Origin: Telopea speciosissima
Taxonomy: Eukaryota; Streptophyta; Magnoliopsida; Proteales; Proteaceae
DNA: 64,000 bases
NCBI RefSeq assembly: GCF_018873765.1
Contig: NC_057925.1
Location: 50,666,010-50,730,009 of the forward strand
Reading direction: 5' to 3'
Under the pieces are notes generated by a model. The model searched no databases. It saw only the letters and a list, made by a program, of their open reading frames with translations, and had not been told where the DNA came from. Shown piece by piece: positions 58,572-64,000 of this stretch. The first letter of the stretch is position 1. Each line of letters opens with the position of its first letter. Both the position numbers and the translations under genes were made by a program.

Positions 58572-58722
58572 AAAATTAGGGGAAAGGATTCATGTACGGT
58601 GTAGAAGTCCCATCAATGATTTGTAAAATAGGAGGGTAGTCCCACTATTTTAAGGGGACCATTGTCCCATCCAATGGCTTCATGTGCGATTGTTCCCCAT
58701 GCACGGCCCTACACAAAAATTA
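58572..58722. mobile_element. diverged foldback, H18-like
   Basis: TTAGGGGAAAGGATTCATGT ACGG pairs loosely with CATGCACGGCCCTACAC. The arm start is like that of 54806. Confidence 0.4.
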
Positions 58723-58892
58723 TTACAACAAAATTAACTTGATAGTATAGAAAAAAAAATGCATATTGAATGTAGAAACGTTTGATAAATTTAGATAATC
58801 GATACTTCTTCTGAGGAAAAATCTCCTTGAAATGATAATGAGAAGGAAGACTTGAATTGACGATTAACATATTTATCATTTTAGAGCTTAAC

Positions 58893-58984
58893 AGCTTCTC
58901 CACGAAGCGAGGGTAAGACTGCATGCATTATGACTCTCTCCATACCCCATAGTGACAGGAGTCTCATGCATTGGATATGCCACC
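58893..58984 (+). mobile_element. 3' fragment of an Au-type SINE
   Basis: GAGGGTAAGACTGCATGCAT, CCCCATAGTGACAGGAGTCT and CATGCATTGGATATGCCACC follow the Au 3' half with transitions. Confidence 0.65.
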
Positions 58985-61155
58985 ATTTCTCTCTATGATA
59001 AGATTTTAAATTTGGTTGAGAAAGTCTACTTCACCTAAAATTGTGTGCCAGTTAAAAATTCAAGATTTCAAACTCTAGAAATATTCAAAGGCTAGGATAT
59101 GCTTATTTTTGTTCGTCTGTTTCTAAAAAAAAGGTGAAAAAAATGTTCCCATTCACTATGGTGTGGAGGGAAACTTAGTCTTATAATTTAATTAGATAGG
59201 TACCCCAAATTCAACGATTTGCCTTGATGATTGCCTTCTTTTGAACTATGTGGAGTGCTCATTAGCTCAATCTCGCCATGGCAGGGTTTTAGGAATCAGT
59301 ATCCGCCTCCATATCAATTCGGATCAAACAGTTTTATCCCTGACTTTCAATAAAAATTGGATTTAATTACGTTTTCATACGATCTGTGTAGTGGATCGAT
59401 ATTGGATCGGCTAGGAATTAGTATCGCCCTCTATCGATACTGATACGAATCGATCAATTCAGCCAATCACCAATTTTTTTAGTTGTCTCTCTTCCTAGAT
59501 CGATCGTGTAGGAAATAGAATCATCACTTAGGCACTCATGATCCGAGGTAAGACACTGATGCACATCCGGTGGCACAGCAGAGACCATGTGTGCCAACTG
59601 GCCTCTGCTGCTCGTCTATAAAACTCTCGTGTCTGACTGGCTGTGGCCTTCACATTTATAAATGCCCCACTCACTCCGGGGTTTGGTTTCCTTTCCCTTT
59701 TTTTGTGCCCATACAGATTGACAGGTGTCAACTCCACAATCAAGTAGGCCCCACAATTAACAATAGAGGAAAATCCGTCGTGATAACATAAAATAATCAA
59801 AACGTAACATCTCGTTTCCCAACTCAACCGCCAAACCAAGTGGGTCCCGTCCCGTCCCTTCTTTCCCTTTCTTTCCCAAAAGATTCACTACACAGGAATT
59901 GTCGTGAAGCACTTGTCCGTTCCAGAATCCAGATCAACCTTTTACAGATTCCATTTCGATGGTAGATAAGAATACCTTATTTATCGTCAGAAATTGAAGA
60001 AACGATATAATCAGAAGAAAATTAACCCCCATTAGATGATTAAAGTTGTTACAGAGAGCGACCACCTCGGGTGAGTGAGTCGTGAGTGGACAGTGGAGTG
60101 AGATGAGGGATTAAGAGTTTGAGCTTTCGAATTTTTCAAAATCTTGCAAAACAAAAAACCCAAATTCCACTTTACTTCTTAACCACTTCTTCTTTAGTTT
60201 TTCCTTTGCAGATAATTCCTTCCTCAGACATTCCTAATCATCATTCCATACAAATCACAACCCATGATTCTTCTCTTTAATTTCCTTTTAAAATAAGACA
60301 AAAAACTAATTTTTATGTAAAAGAAAGAGCTGTTCATGACAAAGGACCAGTTTCTTTCAGTGATAACAAAATAATATTCCTGCAGATTATCACTGTTTGC
60401 TTTCTCTGTCTATCTCTCTTGAGGCCTTCTTCCTTGTGTAGAAATTGATGGTTTGTTCAGTGGATATTTGTTGTGTTTCTTTTTAGAGCTCTTGATATGC
60501 TCGGATTCTAACGTTTCTGACAAGATTTTTGTTTTCTTTCCTGCTCTGCATTTTTTAAAGGTATATATAGCATTTTCAGATATTTCTTCTTTTGTCTTTA
60601 CCTTCTTTCATCAGTTACTCATCTTCTTCCAAACTCTCTCAACTTTCTTTGAACTTTCCTTTTTTGAGGTCTCTGCAAGTTTGTTTTCTCCTGGAGACTC
60701 ATTTTTTTACTGAGTATTTTTTCTTATCACTTTATCTGTTGCCTAGGTTCATAACATGTGTCACTCTGCATGGTTTCTCTTTCCATTCTTCACAATTACA
60801 AATGGGTTTTTCTGACAGAATTTTTTTTCCCTGATTGGGTTTCTTAAGCCATTTTTGTATTATTGTTTTGTGGGGTAAATTTTAAATTGGAATCTCATTT
60901 ACCTTTTTTCTTTTCCCTCACCTGCAAGGCAGATGGTGCTGTGATGCATGTCTGTTTCGGGTGAAAATCTGGTCGATCATAAATTTGATCTGGGTGAGAT
61001 GAATACAAATTTGGTTTTTCTTTTGGGTTGAAGTGGAGAATAAAAGTTGAGATGGGTTCATGTGATTATTGTTGGGAAGTTGGATGGAAACAGATGGACA
61101 TTTAAGTTCCTTTAAAAGTGTTTGATTTTTTGGAGTTGTTACAACTGGACTAAAA
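58985..61155 (+). promoter_or_regulatory. upstream region and leader of the 61156 gene
   Basis: 59285-59475 holds a degraded TTTTAGGAATCRG-type element. From about 60100 on the sequence turns CT-rich (60160-60260, 60400-60430) and T-rich, which fits a transcription start and a long leader, probably with an intron; the exact structure is not visible. Confidence 0.35.
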
Positions 61156-64000
61156 ATGGAAACATCAGCTCAGAAGACTCTTGACAGAATTGTCTCACAG
61201 AAAGCTCTACAGATGAGCAACTCATTTCCTTGTCAAATTTGTGTGTTGGGTTTTCTCCTCGGTGTCTGTCTTACATATTTCTTCATGGCTGCTCTCACTT
61301 CTTGGGTGGAATTTGGAGGAGTTTCCTTTTCTTCTCCATCGCCAGGATTTCCATCACAGAACTTGACTTCTCCTGTTATTGGTGGGCACATATTCCTATT
61401 TCTTTGTTCTTCAATTCTTTGTGTGTTTACTTATTTTTACAAGCAATTCGTGTAACTATATATTTTTTACTCCTTTCAGATTTAAAGTATAGGATTTGGT
61501 CTTACAGAATCCAACCTTGTTTATGAATTAAATGTTATTTTTCTTGCTTCAGTTTTTGCTTCTCTGTTTGCTGTTTGGTACTGTTAAATCTTTTAACTCT
61601 TCTCTGTTTTGATTGATTTTAAATTTGAGTTCCCTTACCAGTTTCCAATTCTCAATTCTGATTATCAAATCAGAAAATAAAATAAGAAAGTTCTCTAATG
61701 GGTAATTCTTAGAAAGTAAATTTGAGTTCTGGTTCCAAAATTTCAACACATCCAGACTAATAATCTACTTTAGACTTCTTATAGAAGTTAGTTTCTGTTT
61801 GAAATTTAACAGCTTGTGCTGCATGAAGTAGCACTTCTTTATGAACCTGGTCTTCTGTCATTGTTTAGTGAATACAACTGATTTGTACCGGTTCTGTTAG
61901 AAGTCCATTGTGTACTCAAAATCAACTGGCATTTATACAAATGTGACAAAATACAACCCTTTTCGATTCTTCTGAGACTGCTTATGGTCCTTCACTGAGA
62001 TGAATCTCACATTTAAAGGTCATTTTCCTTCTAGTTATTTCTTTGGTAATATTTACTTCTGAAGAACATTATCCTTTGGCATCTGTAGAAATGAGCAGGC
62101 GTACGGACTGCAGTTCTGAAACAACAGATAGAACTAGAAGATTGGATTCACAAAGAAGTGATGGTGAGCGAGAATCTTTGTTGTATTCAGCTTGGATTGC
62201 TCTGCTGAAGGAATCCATAGATGGGAAGCAAGAGTTCTTAAGTGGGTTAGGACTAAGAAGATCTAGTGTGCCTCAAGCCCCTCATTTGGAGAACTGTAAA
62301 TTGAGTACACAACTTAATGAAAAATTTGATAAGCGTGGAGAGAATGGTAGCTTTCCTCCATGGACAAATTGGAAGGGCTCGTTAAGAAAAGCTTTGCTTC
62401 ACCAATCATCTAAAGAGGGCAAACAGGGGCAATTTGAGCATCGAGCTCTACTTGAAAGTGCTTATCCACCATGGGTATTTATCATGCTCTCCTCCTTTAG
62501 TTCAATTGCATATAGATAAATCTACATCTGTTCCAGTATCTGTGGATGTAGGAGTTTTGTGGTTATCTCATCATTATATATGTACTGAGCAGCCTGCAAT
62601 GTTGATATTTCTGGGTGTTTGTACCTTGGACTTTGTTTTATTTTTTATGTTTTCTGATGAAACCTGGGTATCAAATTAAGGTCAGCCTCTCTTTCAGTTC
62701 AGCTTGCTTTATATTCTGTCTCTTGGTGTAATGGACTCACTTCTTGACATATCTGCGTAGCAGTTCACTCTTGATAATCATAGCCATAGTTTTCAATAAA
62801 TAGTAACCGGAGGAGGAATGAGGGTGAGAAACCATTTGAAAAACTCCCTAATTGGATGGTTAATTTGTTTCTAGGAAATAACCCCCAAGTATAAATGGGA
62901 AATACAATGTACATGTGAGAAGGGTTTTCCTAGTAATTATGATTTAACATGCCTGTGTACTTGCATATATAATATATATCTCTACATGAAGTAGTTAAGA
63001 ATATGGACTCCTGAACATTGAGTAATCCATTAGGTGGACCTGCGAACATGCAGCAAAAACAACATTTTCAATGTTTACTGTAAAAACCATTGACTTATAT
63101 CTGTCGATTTTTTATTTCCCCTTTTCAATTTTTCTATACTAGCCATGTGGATCCAGCATATCTAGGATTTTGGTAGGTTCTACATTCCCTCATCACTGGG
63201 TTTGGGTTTGGTGATACATGCAGCTATGCCTGGCATCGCTCAAGTTTATATCTGCACTATGTAATGAGAAGATTTACCTACTAGATTAGTGAATGTTCAA
63301 TGCTCCATAACTCGTACATATTGTTCCTCCTCGCATTATACTTGACATACTATTTGTTAAAAAAAAAAAATTCTAAGATAAATTTGAAGTTCCATGAAAC
63401 TACTCTGCTTCTACTTATCTTCTATTAATGCAAGTGTGGGAGGGAAGGAGCACAGAAATTGGATGCTGCTTTGTACAATACTTTATGCATCTTCGAAATG
63501 AACAGTGGTTATCTGAATTTTGCAAGTTTTATACCATACGCAATTGAAAGTACCTTGAACTGTCATTCATGTTTATTTCATACACTTGTCTCTGCAGCAA
63601 AGCAACTAATTTTACTGTCACTTTTACAAAGGTGAGCTTCAGCAATGTATCCGCTTCCCTTAGATGCTCAGTAATACTGAACCAGTCACTGACATGAATA
63701 GTGTAACATAGGCTATCAAACATGGTCAAACACCATTGGCTAATGACTCCATTACTTGTGTTATGATCAGACTGTAGGCCAAATACTGTAAAACTGTACT
63801 TGCCTGTGGACTTGCTACCATATACAATTTTCAAGATATCCTTTTTCCAATTAGATTTTTCCTTATCTTCCATTAGCAGATAAAATTGTGTTTCTGAAAT
63901 TATTAAATCAATAACATGAATCTTGCAGATTATGGGTTCAGATGAAGACAATTTTCCCTCTACTAGGAAAGTGCAACGTGACATATGGATCCATCAACAT
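61156..64000 (+). CDS. plant type II membrane protein, unknown function (partial)
   Basis: Coding exons 61156-61381, 62089-62474 and 63929 to the window edge join through GT-AG introns in phases 1 and 0, giving 228 residues so far. Residues 28-48 (ICVLGFLLGVCLTYFFMAAL) form one membrane anchor after a short basic N terminus, so the rest should face the secretory lumen. After a Ser/Arg-rich stretch come SLLYSAWIALLKESIDGKQE, PQAPHLENCKLSTQLNEKFD, GSFPPWTNWKG and ALLESAYPPW, then MGSDEDNFPSTRKVQRDIWI and HQH at the edge. I recognise this layout from a plant family of roughly 500-600 residues whose later part resembles glycosyltransferase-like proteins. That function is family memory, not seen here, because the catalytic part lies beyond the window. 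No break is seen in the visible exons. Confidence 0.8.

Noticed and set aside
63529..63984. 151-aa minus-strand ORF near the right edge
   Set aside because: It lies antisense across intron 2 and the start of exon 3 of the 61156 gene, whose exon 3 is well supported. Its protein resembles nothing I know.

Overview
This window is nuclear DNA of a flowering plant. The evidence is GT-AG introns, a peroxisomal PMP22-type gene, a FAR1-related (FRS) gene, a glycine-rich cell-wall-type gene, Au-type SINEs and many short terminal-inverted-repeat elements. The species cannot be fixed by eye. A large-genome woody early-diverging eudicot or magnoliid would fit, but that is a guess. Most of the 64 kb is A+T-rich intergenic sequence filled by small non-autonomous elements.

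Genes, left to right. (1) A glycine-rich secreted protein on the minus strand (7814-6425), with one frame break in the Gly repeats. (2) A minus-strand FRS (FAR1/MULE-transposase-derived) pseudogene, 19494-16580, interrupted by an LTR-like insertion and carrying a 31-bp tandem duplication, stops and frameshifts; a probable non-coding first exon lies at 21110-20776. (3) An apparently intact, intronless, plus-strand gene for a conserved plant protein of unknown function (33770-34282), with TATA box, CT-rich start region and a 6-codon upstream ORF. (4) A seven-exon minus-strand gene for an Mpv17/PMP22-family membrane protein (49210-43883), rebuilt exon by exon into 185 residues. (5) The first three coding exons of a plus-strand gene for a type II membrane protein (61156 to the window edge). 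An orphan exon-like segment at 12817-12757 (minus) is unassigned.

Repeats explain much of the rest. I see three SINEs with target-site duplications of 11-17 bp, four Au-SINE copies or fragments, hAT-like elements with 8-bp duplications (one perfect), a Mutator-like element, LTR-like repeats at 13.8, 16.5 and 18.8 kb, a PBS-bearing LTR-element remnant at 8.3-8.7 kb, and about twenty foldback elements of 120-200 bp.

The most unusual signals are two. First, the foldback elements form a large group in which arms pair within each copy but differ between subfamilies. Second, there is a recurring class of tiny insertions (15-30 bp), each a short unit ending in ACCA or ATCA followed by an A-rich tail and flanked by a 10-17 bp direct repeat. 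These look like retrotransposition events in which almost nothing but the 3' tail was copied. No autonomous element, CRISPR array, rRNA or canonical tRNA gene was seen.
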